From Candidatus Accumulibacter appositus (lineage in GTDB: Bacteria > Pseudomonadota > Gammaproteobacteria > Burkholderiales > Rhodocyclaceae): 58,756 bases of DNA. Shown here piece after piece: positions 10,213 through 22,494 of the stretch (position 1 is the stretch's first letter; each line of letters starts with the position of its first letter). The translations under genes and the position numbers were made by a program. Where the stretch lies: positions 1 to 58,756 of the forward strand of contig JEMX01000098.1 in the NCBI GenBank assembly GCA_000585055.1, given 5' to 3'. The notes beneath the pieces are model-generated. The model was not told where the DNA came from. It searched no databases and was given only the letters and a program-made list of their open reading frames with translations.

Positions 10213-10992
10213 TCAAGCGAAGGTGTCGTAGGCGAATTTGACGATAAACAGGCTTACGACGCACAAGAACACCTTCCTGACGAAGCCGCTGCCGTGCCGC
10301 AGCGCAAGATGGGTGCCAAGCAGCGAACCGAGGACGTTGCAAGTGGCCATCAGGATCGCCAGACCCAGCAGAATATGACCGTTCGGGAGAAAATAGCCCA
10401 TCGCCGCCAGGTTGGTGGCAACGTTCACAACTTTGGAGGCTGCCGAAGCGTGCAGAAAATCGAAGCCGAAGAAGCGGATGAAGAGAAAGATCAGGAAACT
10501 GCCGGTACCCGGTCCGAAAAAGCCATCGTAGAAGCCGATCGCGCCGCCAACGATCAATGCGTAGATGAACTCGCGGCGACCGGTGTGCTGCGGCCGGTGA
10601 ATGGCGCCGAATTCGCTGCGCGCAAAGGTGTACACGGCCGCTCCGATGAGCAGGGCCAGGATCAATGGTCGCAGCAGTTCCGGTGGCATCCAGGCAACGG
10701 CTGCCGCGCCAAGATAGGAGAAGGCGAAAGCTGCAAACGCTGCGGGCAGGGTAGTGCGCCAGGGCATGTTGACCCGGCGGGCGTAGCGCCAGGCGGCATT
10801 GCTGGTGCCAAAAACGCTTGAGAACTTGTTGGTCCCGAACAAGGTGGCTGGAACTTCGTTCGGCAAAGTGGTGAATAGTGCCGGGATCTGGATCAGCCCC
10901 CCGCCACCGACGACCGCATCGATAAAGCCGGCAAACAGCGCGGCCGTTCCCAGGGCAAGAAAAACGGAAACCTCGGCGGCGGTGAATTCCAT
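10213..10992 (-). CDS. TSUP family permease (TauE/SafE-like)
   Basis: This 259-residue inner-membrane protein has about eight hydrophobic helices. The N-terminal GFIDAVVGGGGLIQIPAL and the second-half repeat GFYDGFFGPGTGSFLIFLFI are the paired signatures of the TSUP (formerly DUF81) family, which exports or imports small sulfur or organic anions. The substrate cannot be told from sequence. The next gene on this strand, tam, ends one base upstream of its start, so the two are likely cotranscribed. Confidence 0.9.
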   Translation of the reverse strand: MEFTAAEVSVFLALGTAALFAGFIDAVVGGGGLIQIPALFTTLPNEVPATLFGTNKFSSVFGTSNAAWRYARRVNMPWRTTLPAAFAAFAFSYLGAAAVAWMPPELLRPLILALLIGAAVYTFARSEFGAIHRPQHTGRREFIYALIVGGAIGFYDGFFGPGTGSFLIFLFIRFFGFDFLHASAASKVVNVATNLAAMGYFLPNGHILLGLAILMATCNVLGSLLGTHLALRHGSGFVRKVFLCVVSLFIVKFAYDTFA

Positions 10993-11754
10993 TCAGCGCT
11001 GGGCCACGAAGAAGACCCGCTTGAACGGGAAGAGGGTATGGCCATCGCTGGCGCGCGGGTAGGCCACTGCCAGCAGCCCACGATAGGCGGTCAGAAAGTG
11101 TTCCTTGGCGACCGCATCGAGACAGGCGAGATAGGGACGCAGTGTCGTACCCTTCATCCATTCGATGATCGCGTCGTCACCGCTGAGTGCTTGCCAGTAG
11201 ATGGTTTCCCAGACGTCCACGCGACGACAAAACGGCGAGAGCAGGCGGTAGTATTCCGCTGCAGAGAGGACCTTGCCCATCGCGATGCCGCCCAGCGTCT
11301 GCTGCCAGCGGTAATCGTCTGCCAGCTTGCGCAGGATCTGATGCGACGGTGAGGAAAAGTTCGACGGCATCTGCACGGCCAGCACCCCGCCCTCGGCGAG
11401 CTGCGCGATCAAGCTGGGAAGCAGCTGCGGGTGATCGGCTAGCCAGTGCAGCACAGCGTTAGAGAAAATCAGGTCGGGTGCGACCGCTGGCTGCCATTCG
11501 ACGATGTCACTGCTCTGCCAGTTGATCTGCGAGGCCGTCGATGAGGCCTTCCTGAGCATCGCCGCGTCGTTGTCGACACCGACGACCTTGGCCTGTGGCC
11601 AATGTTCGGCGAGTAGGCGCGTGACGTCGCCGGCGCCACAGCCCAGGTCAACGACGTTGTTCGGGCAGACGCCGCCAAGCCGGGCGATCAGATCGAGCGC
11701 CGGTCGTCGCCGCGCTTCGCCGTATTTGAGGTATTGCTCGGGGTCCCAGTTCAT
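10993..11754 (-). CDS. tam: trans-aconitate 2-methyltransferase
   Basis: This is a 253-residue SAM-dependent methyltransferase. The start MNWDPEQYLKYGEARRRPA and the core VVDLGCGAGDVTRLLAEHWP are characteristic of Tam, which methylates trans-aconitate, an inhibitor of the TCA cycle. I chose the ATG at 11754 over the one at 11823 because it reproduces the Tam N-terminus and has AAGAGGA upstream. The extra N-terminal residues of the longer frame would overlap the mnmE end. Specificity is inferred from family similarity. Confidence 0.85.
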   Translation of the reverse strand: MNWDPEQYLKYGEARRRPALDLIARLGGVCPNNVVDLGCGAGDVTRLLAEHWPQAKVVGVDNDAAMLRKASSTASQINWQSSDIVEWQPAVAPDLIFSNAVLHWLADHPQLLPSLIAQLAEGGVLAVQMPSNFSSPSHQILRKLADDYRWQQTLGGIAMGKVLSAAEYYRLLSPFCRRVDVWETIYWQALSGDDAIIEWMKGTTLRPYLACLDAVAKEHFLTAYRGLLAVAYPRASDGHTLFPFKRVFFVAQR

Positions 11755-11819
11755 TCCTTGAAATCCTCTTTTAAGTGCCGGCAACGCTGCAAGCGGCACC
11801 AGAGACGTCAGCAGCCGCA

Positions 11820-13151
11820 TCATTTGCCGATACAGAAGCGCCCGAAGATCTCGCCGAGTAGGTCGTCGGCACTAAACTCACCGGTAATCGTCGCCAGCGC
11901 TAGTTGCGCGAGACGCAGTTCTTCTGCGAACAGCTCCAGCCGCGGCAGTTGCGCCTGCGCCTGCTCGATGCGCTGCCGCGTTTCGCTCAAGGCACTGAGA
12001 TGGCGTTCGCGAGCGATGAAGACGTCTTCCGCCGGATGCCAACCGGCAATCTGCAGCAGGGCCTGGCGCAGAAGCTCGATGCCTTCTCCCGATCTCGCCG
12101 ATAGGGCTATTGCCACGCCGTCGGCGTCATTCATGCTGGCGGCGCCGCGGCCGGCGAGGTCGATCTTGTTATGCACCGTCACGCGGGCAAGGTGGCCGGG
12201 AAGCCGGGCCACTATGGCCCGATCGGCTTGACCAACGCCGCTACGCGCGTCTACCAACAGGACGACGACGTCGGCGCGCTCGATCTCGCGCCAGCTGCGT
12301 TCGATGCCAATCTGCTCGATTGGGTCGTTGGTTTCGCGCAGGCCAGCGGTATCGATCACGTGCAGCGGAATTCCTTCGAGTTGTAGAGTGCTACGCACGA
12401 CGTCGCGAGTGGTTCCCGGCAAAGCGGTGACGATCGCCAGCTCGTCGCCGGCAAGACGATTGAGCAGGCTGGACTTGCCGACGTTCGGCTGGCCGGCGAG
12501 GACGACGTGTAGGCCACCCTGCAGCAGGCGGCCCTGCTGGGCACGGTCGAAGACCGTTGCCAAGCGCTGTCGCAAGCGATCGAGTCGGCCGAAAGCGTCG
12601 CTGGCTTCAAGAAAATCGACCTCTTCTTCCGGGAAATCGAGCGTCGCCTCGACCAGGGCACGCAGTTCGACCAGCTGCTCGAGCAAGGCCGCGACTTCAC
12701 GCGAGAACTCGCCCTGCAGCGAGCGCACGGCGCTACGCGCGGCGGCAGCGGTTGCCGCGTCGATTAGGTCGATGACCGCTTCAGCTTGCGCCAGATCTAG
12801 CTTGCCATTGAGGTAGGCGCGGCGGGTAAACTCGCCGGGCTCGGCCAGGCTTGCCCCCAGTTCGAGACAACGCGCCAGAAGCATTTTCATGACCACCGGG
12901 CCACCGTGCCCGTGCAGCTCGAGAACGTCTTCACCGGTAAAGGAATTGGGCCCGGGGAAGTGGAGGAGCAAACCGCTGTCGATGACACTGCCGTCGCCGG
13001 CCTTGAAGGTAGCGAGCGTCGCGAGGCGAGCAGCAGGCCGCTTGCCGCTCAGCGACGCGGCGAAGTCCAGGAGCTTCGCTCCCGAGACGCGAACGATGCC
13101 AATGCCACCGCGACCGGGGGCGGTGGCGATGGCGGCGATCGTTGCTGCCGT
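11820..13151 (-). CDS. mnmE: tRNA modification GTPase MnmE (non-standard start)
   Basis: MnmE is the GTPase partner of MnmG in wobble-uridine modification. The frame covers the N-terminal formyl-THF domain ([21 protein letters not shown]), the G domain with [14 protein letters not shown] and VIDTAGLRE, and the C-terminal FCIGK ending with the conserved cysteine. There is no ATG, GTG or TTG between the in-frame stop at 13205-13203 and the conserved N-terminus. The first standard start would be a TTG at 12971, which removes about 60 conserved residues. An ACG at 13151-13149, preceded by GGGGA, would give a 443-residue protein of normal length; a CTG at 13184 is the alternative. The coordinates use the ACG. 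It follows yidC by 10 bp. Confidence 0.85.
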   Translation of the reverse strand, partial: TAATIAAIATAPGRGGIGIVRVSGAKLLDFAASLSGKRPAARLATLATFKAGDGSVIDSGLLLHFPGPNSFTGEDVLELHGHGGPVVMKMLLARCLELGASLAEPGEFTRRAYLNGKLDLAQAEAVIDLIDAATAAAARSAVRSLQGEFSREVAALLEQLVELRALVEATLDFPEEEVDFLEASDAFGRLDRLRQRLATVFDRAQQGRLLQGGLHVVLAGQPNVGKSSLLNRLAGDELAIVTALPGTTRDVVRSTLQLEGIPLHVIDTAGLRETNDPIEQIGIERSWREIERADVVVLLVDARSGVGQADRAIVARLPGHLARVTVHNKIDLAGRGAASMNDADGVAIALSARSGEGIELLRQALLQIAGWHPAEDVFIARERHLSALSETRQRIEQAQAQLPRLELFAEELRLAQLALATITGEFSADDLLGEIFGRFCIGK

Positions 13152-13161
13152 TTTCCCCGGC

Positions 13162-14865
13162 TCAGGCTTTGGGGTCGTTGGCAGCTTTCGCGGCTCCTTC
13201 CATCATTCGCGTGATTTGCCATTGCTGGGCAATTGACAGGGTGTTGTTGACCACCCAGTACAGCACCAGGCCAGCCGGGAAGAAGAAGAACATGGCGCCG
13301 AAGATGAACGGCATCATCATCATCACCTTCGCCTGGATCGGGTCCGGCGGTGTTGGATTGAGGCGTGTCTGGATGAGCATGGTGATCACCATCACTACCG
13401 GCAGGACATAGTAGGGATCGCTCGCCGACAGGTCGGTAATCCACAGGATCCACGGTGCATCACGGATTTCCACGGCACCGAGAAGTGCCCAGTAGAGGGC
13501 AATGAAGACCGGGATCTGCACCGCGATCGGCAGACAACCACCCAGAGGATTGATTTTTTCGCGCTTGTACAGCTCCATCATTTCCTGGTTGAGCTTCTGG
13601 CGATCGCCGGCGTGCCGCTCCTTCAGCTTAACCAGCAGTGGAGTGACAGTGCGCATTTTGGCCATCGACTTGTAGCTGGCCGCCGAAAGGGGAAAGAACA
13701 GCAACTTGATGGCGACGGTAAGCAGAACAATTGCCCAGCCCCAGTTGCCGACCACTTGGTGGATCGCCTGCAGACACCAGAAGATCGGTGCGGCGATGAT
13801 CGTCAGCCAGCCGTAGTCGACGACCAGTGGCAGGCCCTGCGCACCAATTCCACCTTCAGCCTTGGGCAGTGCCAGATGGTCGAGCTTGCTCTGCAGTTGC
13901 GGACCCGCATAGAGAGGAACTGAAAAGTCCACCTTTGTACCGGGTGCGACCACCGGCACCGGCACGATCACGCCAGCGGTGATCGCCGGGGCGGTGGTGC
14001 TGTCCAGCTTACGCATGTAGTACTCGCGCGACAGCTTTTCCGGCGGTACCCAGGCGGCGACAAAATAGTGCTGGATCATCGCGACCCAGCCGTTGTCCGC
14101 CTGCGTGACAAACTTGGCTTTACCCGCTTCGATATCGGAGAAGCCGACCTTTTGGAACTTCTCCTGCTCCGTATAGACCGCGGGCCCGGTGAAGGTCATC
14201 ACCATGCGGCTTTCGCCTTCCGGTGGCGCCGTATCGCGCTGGAACTGATAGTAAGCGTGCGCCGTGACCTGCTTCTCGCTACCATTGTCGATTTCGTAGG
14301 CGACATCGATCAGATAGCTGCCACGGGTAAAGGTGTAGATCTTGCTTACCTTGACGCCATTGCTGGGCGCTGCTTCGAGGCGAAGCTGCAGCGTGCTCGC
14401 GTCGCCACTGAGTTCTCGGTCGCCGGGAACGGCCGAGAAGGCAGTCTTGTGGTTTGGCAAACCTTCGCCGATCAAGCCACTTTGCGCGGCATACTGGTGA
14501 CGTCGCTCGAAAAGAGCGAAGTCCTTGCTCTTGCGCTCGGTGTCCTTGTAATCGTCCAGAGTCATGCGAACGATATCGCCGCCCTGTGACGAGATCTCGG
14601 CGACGAAGAGGTCGGTCCTGATGGTCACCGTCTCACCGGTTGGCATAAACGGCACAGCTGCGGCGCCGGGTAGCGTCGGCACCGGCGAATGCAGGCTTGT
14701 GGAGGGTTGCGGCGCTGCCGGGGCGGCCGTCGATCCGGAAGCCACTATCCCGGCGGTCGCCACGGGTGCAACTGGCGGGGGCTGATTGTATTTCTGCCAG
14801 GCATCCCAGAGCATTACCAGCGAGAAGGAGAAGATCAGCAACAGGAGCAGGCGTCGGTTATCCAT
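13162..14865 (-). CDS. yidC: membrane protein insertase YidC
   Basis: This 567-residue protein is a Gram-negative YidC: an N-terminal membrane anchor ([18 protein letters not shown]), a large periplasmic domain (about residues 60-340) and a C-terminal five-helix insertase core (from about residue 350) with [27 protein letters not shown] in the cytoplasmic loop and [21 protein letters not shown]. It inserts small membrane proteins, including F0 subunit c, whose gene is also in this window. The tail after the last helix is short. Confidence 0.97.
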   Translation of the reverse strand: MDNRRLLLLLIFSFSLVMLWDAWQKYNQPPPVAPVATAGIVASGSTAAPAAPQPSTSLHSPVPTLPGAAAVPFMPTGETVTIRTDLFVAEISSQGGDIVRMTLDDYKDTERKSKDFALFERRHQYAAQSGLIGEGLPNHKTAFSAVPGDRELSGDASTLQLRLEAAPSNGVKVSKIYTFTRGSYLIDVAYEIDNGSEKQVTAHAYYQFQRDTAPPEGESRMVMTFTGPAVYTEQEKFQKVGFSDIEAGKAKFVTQADNGWVAMIQHYFVAAWVPPEKLSREYYMRKLDSTTAPAITAGVIVPVPVVAPGTKVDFSVPLYAGPQLQSKLDHLALPKAEGGIGAQGLPLVVDYGWLTIIAAPIFWCLQAIHQVVGNWGWAIVLLTVAIKLLFFPLSAASYKSMAKMRTVTPLLVKLKERHAGDRQKLNQEMMELYKREKINPLGGCLPIAVQIPVFIALYWALLGAVEIRDAPWILWITDLSASDPYYVLPVVMVITMLIQTRLNPTPPDPIQAKVMMMMPFIFGAMFFFFPAGLVLYWVVNNTLSIAQQWQITRMMEGAAKAANDPKA

Positions 14866-14891
14866 GAAAGCCTATACGATTCGATTGATGT

Positions 14892-15101
14892 TCAGGGTAC
14901 GGGGTCAAAACCACCCGGATTCCACGGATGACAACGGAAAATTCGCTGCAGCGCGAGACGCCCTCCCTTGCCGGTGCCGTATTTTTCAACGGCTTCCGCG
15001 GCGTACTCGGAACAGCTGGGGAAGAAACGGCAACGACGCCCGAGAAAGGGACTGATCGCGTAGCGGTAAAAGCCTATCAGCGCGAGCAACAAGTGTTTCA
15101 T
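14892..15101 (-). CDS. yidD: membrane protein insertion efficiency factor YidD
   Basis: This 69-residue protein has the family pattern [23 protein letters not shown] near the N-terminus and [12 protein letters not shown] at the C-terminus. YidD is a small membrane-associated helper whose gene lies between rnpA and yidC in many bacteria. It is 7 bp from the rnpA stop. Confidence 0.95.
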   Translation of the reverse strand: MKHLLLALIGFYRYAISPFLGRRCRFFPSCSEYAAEAVEKYGTGKGGRLALQRIFRCHPWNPGGFDPVP

Positions 15102-15108
15102 CGGCCCA

Positions 15109-15504
15109 TCATTGAGTTGAGGTCATCTTGCGCAGCAGACGTCGAATTTCCAGCGCCAGAGCTTGCCGGTCAATTGGTTTCGGCTTGGCCGCCAAGCGCA
15201 GTACGAAATCATTGCAGCGGAGGCGGATGCGCAGCAGACGGAAATTCTCTCGTGCCAGGCGCTTGACCAGATTGCGATCAACCGAGCGCCGTAGAAAGCG
15301 CTTGGCAACGACCAAGCCAAGCCGAGCCCCGACTATATCGCCTGCTTCACGAGGGCGGTAATGTAGCAGGAAGTGCTGGCTTCTAAGCGCCTTTCTGAAA
15401 CCAAAAACGGATGAGTACTCATCCGTTTTCAACAGGCGATAGTGCTTTGGAAAGGCCGCGGCGGCGAACGAACGATTGCCGACGAAAGCAGCGCTACCGC
15501 TCAA
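15109..15504 (-). CDS. rnpA: ribonuclease P protein component
   Basis: This 131-residue basic protein is the protein subunit of RNase P, which matures tRNA 5' ends. The RNR-type signature appears as [18 protein letters not shown], and [16 protein letters not shown] is the usual N-terminal start of the fold. No ATG is available. The frame opens with TTG at 15504, which overlaps the rpmH stop, so rnpA is probably translated by coupling to rpmH. Confidence 0.93.
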   Translation of the reverse strand: MSGSAAFVGNRSFAAAAFPKHYRLLKTDEYSSVFGFRKALRSQHFLLHYRPREAGDIVGARLGLVVAKRFLRRSVDRNLVKRLARENFRLLRIRLRCNDFVLRLAAKPKPIDRQALALEIRRLLRKMTSTQ

Positions 15505-15635
15505 ACTGCCAGACGGTGACGACCTTTGGCGCGACGGGCACGAATGATGGCGCGGCCGCCGCGGGTAGACATGCGGACGAGGAAGCCGTGCGTGCGTTTG
15601 CGGCGAACCACCGACGGTTGATAAGTGCGTTTCAT
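15501..15635 (-). CDS. rpmH: 50S ribosomal protein L34
   Basis: The 44-residue product begins [19 protein letters not shown] and ends KGRHRLAV, which is unmistakable L34. It is the first gene of rpmH-rnpA-yidD-yidC-mnmE. The ATG is at 15635-15633 and the stop overlaps the rnpA start. Confidence 0.98.
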   Translation of the reverse strand: MKRTYQPSVVRRKRTHGFLVRMSTRGGRAIIRARRAKGRHRLAV

Positions 15636-15672
15636 GGTTAAACCCTTGAAGTCATTGCGAAGTAAACGCGTA

Positions 15673-15702
15673 ATTAGACAGCTTTAGGGTAAAGCCTGTC
15701 AA
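15673..15702 (-). promoter_or_regulatory. strong sigma-70 promoter for rpmH operon
   Basis: On the complement, TTGACA (15702-15697) is a perfect -35 and TCTAAT (15678-15673) matches 5 of 6 -10 bases, with an 18 bp spacer. It lies about 40 bp upstream of the rpmH ATG. Confidence 0.8.
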
Positions 15703-15722
15703 GACCATATTTTGAATGAAGC

Positions 15723-15731
15723 TGTGGATAA
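15723..15731 (+). promoter_or_regulatory. perfect DnaA box in rpmH-dnaA intergenic region
   Basis: TGTGGATAA is the exact complement of TTATCCACA. It lies between rpmH and dnaA, just upstream of the rpmH promoter, so it could serve DnaA autoregulation or origin function. The remainder of the 326 bp gap (15636-15961) shows the rpmH promoter and no gene. Confidence 0.8.
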
Positions 15732-15961
15732 CTTTGGTCTGACGGGTTAGAATTGTCCTTTGAGCGCTCCAGACAAGACAACAAATGCGAAGCGCAGAGG
15801 GTCAGCGGCGGCCTCTCGCTGGCGGCGTCACGCCGGTAGCCTGCAACAGGCGGGGATAGTGGTCCATCTCAATGATTTTCAAGCGGTCTTGTCAGGGCGA
15901 ACTACCACCGTTGCGCGCTTGCGTTGGCGCACTATTTCGGGATGTCAGTCCATGACTATTG

Positions 15962-17368
15962 ATGGCTAGCTTCTGGTCCACCTGTCTGAGCCAGTTCGAG
16001 CAGGAACTTCCGCCTCAGCAATTCAGCACCTGGATTCGCCCCCTCGTTCTGCAAGGGGAGGAGGACTGCGCGCGCGGCTTGCGGCTCCTGGCGCCGAACG
16101 GTTTCATCCTCAAGTGGGTCAAGGAACGCTACCTGGCACGCATCGAGGAATTGGCGAGCGAGCACTTTTCGATGCCGGTCAACATCGTCTTGAGTCTTGG
16201 CGAACGCACCGCGCCCAAAATGCAGCCGGCGACCGGGACTATCGGCGCGGCGCTGCGCAATGATAGCCGGCCGACGGCTGCTGCGCTGACGGCGACCGCC
16301 ATCAGTACCAGCTCGCTCGCCGAGAGAGACCGTACGGCGTACGAAAAGACCCGCTTGATCAAGACCTTTACCTTTGACAACCTGATAGTCGGCAAGGCCA
16401 ACGATCTGGCGCGCGCCGCATCGCGACAGGTTTCAATCAACCCGGGAGAGACAACCTACAACCCACTGTTCATCTATGGGGGGGCCGGTCTCGGCAAGAC
16501 GCACCTGATACACGCCATCGGCAATCATATTCTCGATAACCATCCCGACCGGGTCGTTCGTTACGTCCACGCCGAGGACTACTATTCGGATGTCGTACGC
16601 GCTTACCAGCAGAAGTCCTTTGACGTCTTCAAGCGCTACTACCGCTCGCTCGATGTACTGCTGCTCGACGATGTCCAGTTCTTCAACGGCAAGAACCGGA
16701 CCCAGGAGGAGTTTTTCTACGTTTACAATGCGCTGAGCGAAACGCGCAAGCAGATCGTGATCAGCTGCGACACCTATCCAAAGAACATTTCCGGCCTCGA
16801 GGATAGGTTGATCACCCGCTTCGACTGGGGTTTGACGGTGCAGATCGAGCCACCGGAAACGGAAATGCGGGTAGCCATCCTCAAGAAGAAGGCGGAAGGG
16901 GACGGCGTCGCCCTCGACGACGATGTGGCCTTCTACATTGCCAAACATCTGCGCTCCAACGTCCGCGAGCTTGAGGGCGCACTGAAGAAGGTGCTTGCCT
17001 ACTCGGCGTTCCATGGCCGTCTGATCTCGCTGGACCTGGCCAAGGAAGCACTCAAGGACGTGATTGGTGCGGTTAACCGCCAGATCACCGTCGACAACAT
17101 CCAGAAGACGGTGGCCGACTACTACAAGATCAAGGTAGCGGACCTGTTCTCAAAAAAGCGAACGCGAGTGATTGTCCGGCCACGGCAGATCGCCATGTGG
17201 CTGGCCAAGAATCTGACCACGCTGAGCTACCCGGCGATTGGCGGCGCCTTCGGCGGCCGCGACCATACCACCGTGCTGCACGCAGTGCGTACCATTGATG
17301 ATCTGCGAACCAAGGACAACGAGCTCAACCACGATGTGCACGTGCTGCAGCAGGTCCTGAAGAGCTAG
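15962..17368 (+). CDS. dnaA: chromosomal replication initiator DnaA
   Basis: This 468-residue initiator has domain I (SFWSTCLSQFEQELPPQQFSTWIRPL), a variable linker (about residues 85-125), the AAA+ domain with Walker A GGAGLGKTH and Walker B LLLDDVQFF, and the C-terminal DNA-binding domain with the DnaA signature GGAFGGRDHTTVLHA. The ATG at 15962 is used; a TTG directly before it is also in frame. It heads dnaA-dnaN-gyrB. Confidence 0.97.
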   Translation: MASFWSTCLSQFEQELPPQQFSTWIRPLVLQGEEDCARGLRLLAPNGFILKWVKERYLARIEELASEHFSMPVNIVLSLGERTAPKMQPATGTIGAALRNDSRPTAAALTATAISTSSLAERDRTAYEKTRLIKTFTFDNLIVGKANDLARAASRQVSINPGETTYNPLFIYGGAGLGKTHLIHAIGNHILDNHPDRVVRYVHAEDYYSDVVRAYQQKSFDVFKRYYRSLDVLLLDDVQFFNGKNRTQEEFFYVYNALSETRKQIVISCDTYPKNISGLEDRLITRFDWGLTVQIEPPETEMRVAILKKKAEGDGVALDDDVAFYIAKHLRSNVRELEGALKKVLAYSAFHGRLISLDLAKEALKDVIGAVNRQITVDNIQKTVADYYKIKVADLFSKKRTRVIVRPRQIAMWLAKNLTTLSYPAIGGAFGGRDHTTVLHAVRTIDDLRTKDNELNHDVHVLQQVLKS

Positions 17369-17587
17369 GGCAGAGCATCTCGAGGTGTAGAAGTCGGTGG
17401 AAAAAAGGCAAACGGAAAGTGGATAAAGTGAAAAGCAAGACCCTGTGGAAAAGTTATCAGATTTTCCCCACAGTCGAAGACAGGCTTTTTTCAGTTCAAA
17501 AAAGTATCGTAATTCGTTGAAAATAAAACTAAATATACAAGTATCAACAGACTTGTTCCGACTATAGTCTTTATAGGATTTAGATAT
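17369..17587 (+). other. dnaA-dnaN intergenic region with DnaA-box-like sites and AT-rich tract
   Basis: This 219 bp gap holds AGTGGATAA (17418-17426) and TGTGGAAAA (17444-17452), each one base from a DnaA box, and a weaker TTCCCCACA (17464-17472). An AT-rich tract follows at about 17490-17550, and a perfect 10 bp palindrome GACTATAGTC at 17560-17569 lies before dnaN. It is one candidate for oriC or for DnaA-controlled dnaN expression. Confidence 0.5.
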
Positions 17588-18718
17588 ATGCTTCTTATTA
17601 AAACAAGACGCGACACGCTGCTGGCACCTTTGCAGGCTGTTTCGGGGATAGTTGAGAGGCGTCACACCTTGCCCATCCTATCGAACGTGCTACTCGAGAA
17701 GCGGGGCGAGGTGCTCACTCTTCTGGCCACCGACATTGAGATCCAGATCACCAGCTCGAGTACCGAGGTGACTGGCGACGGAGACGGCGCAGTCACGGTC
17801 GGAGCGAGGAAGCTGCAGGAGATTCTACGTTCCCTGCCGGAAGCCTCCGAAGTGAGCTTGGTACTGGACGATCGGCGCCTGCAGGTCAGGGCTGGCAGGA
17901 GCCGTTTCAGTCTGCAGACCTTGCCGGCTGACGACTTTCCCTGCCTGGCGCTGGCCGAGGGTGAGGTCAAGCGTTTTAGTGTTCCGCAAAAGGCCTTCCG
18001 CAGCTTGCTGGCGCAAACGCAGTATGCGATGGCAACGCAGGACGTTCGCTATTACCTCAATGGGCTTTTGCTGCTCGTGGATGGCAGCGAGCTGCGTGCT
18101 GTGGCCACAGACGGACATCGTCTGGCGTATGCCAGCATGCCGCTCGAAGATGTGCCAGAGGCCTTGCGCGCCGAGGGTTCTGCGCGCCAGGAATTGATCT
18201 TGCCGCGCAAGACGGTCATCGAACTGAACAGGCTGCTCGCCGATAGCGACGAGGCGCTGGAGATAGAAATGCTGCCCAACCAGATACGCTTCCAGTTCGG
18301 CCATATCAGCCTGATCTCGAAGTTGATTGATGGTCGCTTCCCGGATTACGAGCGAGTCATTCCGGCGAGCCTGCGCAACGTGGTGTCGGTCAGTCGTACG
18401 CTGTTGCTGCAGTCAATGGTCAGGGCGGCGATTCTGACCAACGAGAAATTTCGGGGCGTTCGCCTGATGCTTGGCGAGGGTTCGCTCAAGATTATGGCCG
18501 CCAACGCCGAGCAGGAGGAAGCGCTGGAGGAAATCGAGGTTGATTATGACGGTGAAGCACTCGACGTCGGCTTCAACGTTGCCTATCTGCTCGACGTGTT
18601 GAACAACCGCGCTGAGGAAAGCATCGAGTGGGGCTTCAATGACGCCAATTCGAGTGCGCTGTTGACCGTTCCCGGGAACGAGAGATTTCGCTACGTGGTG
18701 ATGCCGATGCGCATCTGA
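17588..18718 (+). CDS. dnaN: DNA polymerase III beta subunit (sliding clamp)
   Basis: The 376-residue product is a beta clamp: MLLIKTRRDTLLAPLQAVSGIVERRHTLPILSNVLL at the N-terminus, three repeated clamp domains, and the C-terminal VMPMRI. It tethers polymerase III to DNA as a ring dimer. The ATG at 17588 has no strong ribosome-binding site. It lies 219 bp after dnaA. Confidence 0.97.
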   Translation: MLLIKTRRDTLLAPLQAVSGIVERRHTLPILSNVLLEKRGEVLTLLATDIEIQITSSSTEVTGDGDGAVTVGARKLQEILRSLPEASEVSLVLDDRRLQVRAGRSRFSLQTLPADDFPCLALAEGEVKRFSVPQKAFRSLLAQTQYAMATQDVRYYLNGLLLLVDGSELRAVATDGHRLAYASMPLEDVPEALRAEGSARQELILPRKTVIELNRLLADSDEALEIEMLPNQIRFQFGHISLISKLIDGRFPDYERVIPASLRNVVSVSRTLLLQSMVRAAILTNEKFRGVRLMLGEGSLKIMAANAEQEEALEEIEVDYDGEALDVGFNVAYLLDVLNNRAEESIEWGFNDANSSALLTVPGNERFRYVVMPMRI

Positions 18719-18725
18719 GGTGATT

Positions 18726-18749
18726 CGAAAGTCGCAGAGGCGACTTTCG
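18726..18749 (+). repeat. intergenic palindromic repeat, copy 3 (head hairpin only)
   Basis: A perfect 10 bp stem CGAAAGTCGC / GCGACTTTCG surrounds the loop AGAG. This is the head hairpin of the repeat family without the downstream parts. It lies 7 bp after the dnaN stop. Confidence 0.7.
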
Positions 18750-18786
18750 CGGTAGCGGCAACACCCGTGGTTACACCGACGAATGA

Positions 18787-21270
<2,484 letters not shown>

Positions 21271-21481
21271 GTATTCTCGGATCGGTAAGATTGGAGGCTT
21301 ACCCAATGAGCTGACAAAGTGGCCTTCAAGCGGCTAGGCGCCGTCAGCCACACCTCGTATAATCCCGACACTAGAGTCGTGGCCGCAGCATGAAAATCGC
21401 ATTGGTATAAGTGTAGGCATCGCCGGTTCTTGACGATGGCACATTGTTCAGACAATCTCATCTTGGAGAAAGTACACAATC

Positions 21482-22246
21482 ATGACGATACATCTCTACT
21501 TTTCGCTGGTTCCCGAAGCCCTGATCGCCTCGATGTTGGAACCGGAGGAGTTCGGGCAATACTACTCAACTGGCCACAGCTACAAGTCCAAGGGGCAAGC
21601 GATCTTCTTCGAAGTCGATCCAAATTTCCGTCATGAGTTCTTCAACATCGAGGAGGGTTTAGAGCGCTGCGTGGCGCACCCCGATGGCACGCCCAAGAAC
21701 TCGGTCTATATCTCCGTGTACCGGGTGCTCGAGCACATTCCGGTGAGCGCTCTGGGCAAGCTGTACCTGGGCACAGCCTACGGCCAGACGCTCGGCCTGA
21801 GCCGATCCGATTCGTTTCCGGAGAAAACGAAAGGATTGCACATGTACCAGGACCTGGCCCCGATCAACAGCTTGGTGGTCAGTGCGCAAGACCCGCAGAC
21901 CTACTACGAAAAAGTCACTAGCCAGCCGAACAAATTCATTCGTTTCCCTGGGCTGTGTTTTGTCGAACTCGGTCTGGGCGCACTAGCGACGGATCCGGCT
22001 GCCGGTGCCGTCGGCGATCTCCCGTACTCGTTTGTGCACCACCTGCGCGAGGCTCTGCTGGAAGTAGATCCCAGCGGCAAGCAAAGCAAGCTGGTGCATC
22101 GGGTGCACTCACTGGAGTTCCCGTACCGGATGATCAAGAACGGTATCTACGTGGGGAACGGCCCTGAACTGCTGTTCTATCCGATGCCGTCGCACGATGT
22201 CTTGCGCCAGGAGCACAGCAAGTGGTGGCGCTCGTGCAATTTGTAG
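21482..22246 (+). CDS. uncharacterised protein, paralogue A of a 254-residue pair
   Basis: I do not recognise the family. The 254-residue protein starts MTIHLYFSLVPEALIASMLEP and ends HSKWWRSCNL. It has no signal peptide, no obvious membrane helix and no nucleotide-binding motif. It is collinear over its whole length with the protein at 25643: shared blocks include FGQYY, DGTPKNSVYIS, QDLAPINSLVVS, GDLPYSF and LVHRVHSL. It looks soluble. It sits upstream of the membrane pyrophosphatase, separated by 775 bp with a terminator. GGAG lies upstream of the ATG, and an extended -10-like TGGTATAAG is at 21403. Function is unknown. Confidence 0.85.
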   Translation: MTIHLYFSLVPEALIASMLEPEEFGQYYSTGHSYKSKGQAIFFEVDPNFRHEFFNIEEGLERCVAHPDGTPKNSVYISVYRVLEHIPVSALGKLYLGTAYGQTLGLSRSDSFPEKTKGLHMYQDLAPINSLVVSAQDPQTYYEKVTSQPNKFIRFPGLCFVELGLGALATDPAAGAVGDLPYSFVHHLREALLEVDPSGKQSKLVHRVHSLEFPYRMIKNGIYVGNGPELLFYPMPSHDVLRQEHSKWWRSCNL

Positions 22247-22258
22247 GCGCTGCTTGAT

Positions 22259-22384
22259 GTGAAAGTCGCGCAAGCGACTTACAAAGCTCTCTTCTTCCCT
22301 TGCGCGAGAAGGATTGAGGATGAGACGGGGAATTTAGGGTGCTTGCGCTCTACCCGTCGAACGATTCCGGCGTGCAAGCCAGAA
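22259..22384 (+). repeat. intergenic palindromic repeat, copy 4 (full length)
   Basis: The head AAGTCGC-GCAA-GCGACTT (22263-22280) is followed by ACAAAGCTCTCTT, then GGGGAATTTAGGGTGC with GCTCTACCC, then TTCCGGCGTGCAAGCC. The order is the same as in copies 10086 and 40714. It starts 12 bp after the stop of the upstream gene. Confidence 0.8.
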
Positions 22385-22462
22385 TACGCACTGCACATGA
22401 AGGGGGAAACGGTCGCGACTTCCATGGGCTAGGGTTTCTCGACTGTGATGGCCGTTGGCAGG

Positions 22463-22494
22463 AAGCCGGGTGGAAACTACCCCGGCTTTTTTTT
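22463..22494 (+). terminator. intrinsic terminator
   Basis: The stem AAGCCGGG (22463-22470) pairs with CCCGGCTT (22481-22488) and runs into eight T residues (22487-22494). It is placed to end transcription from the uncharacterised gene at 21482. Confidence 0.8.

Noticed and set aside
9896..11161. Minus-strand frame whose product shares a VSRLRDF segment with one at 40368-40853
   Set aside because: The shared peptide is the translation of the intergenic repeat. The rest of each frame is antisense or out of frame to real genes.
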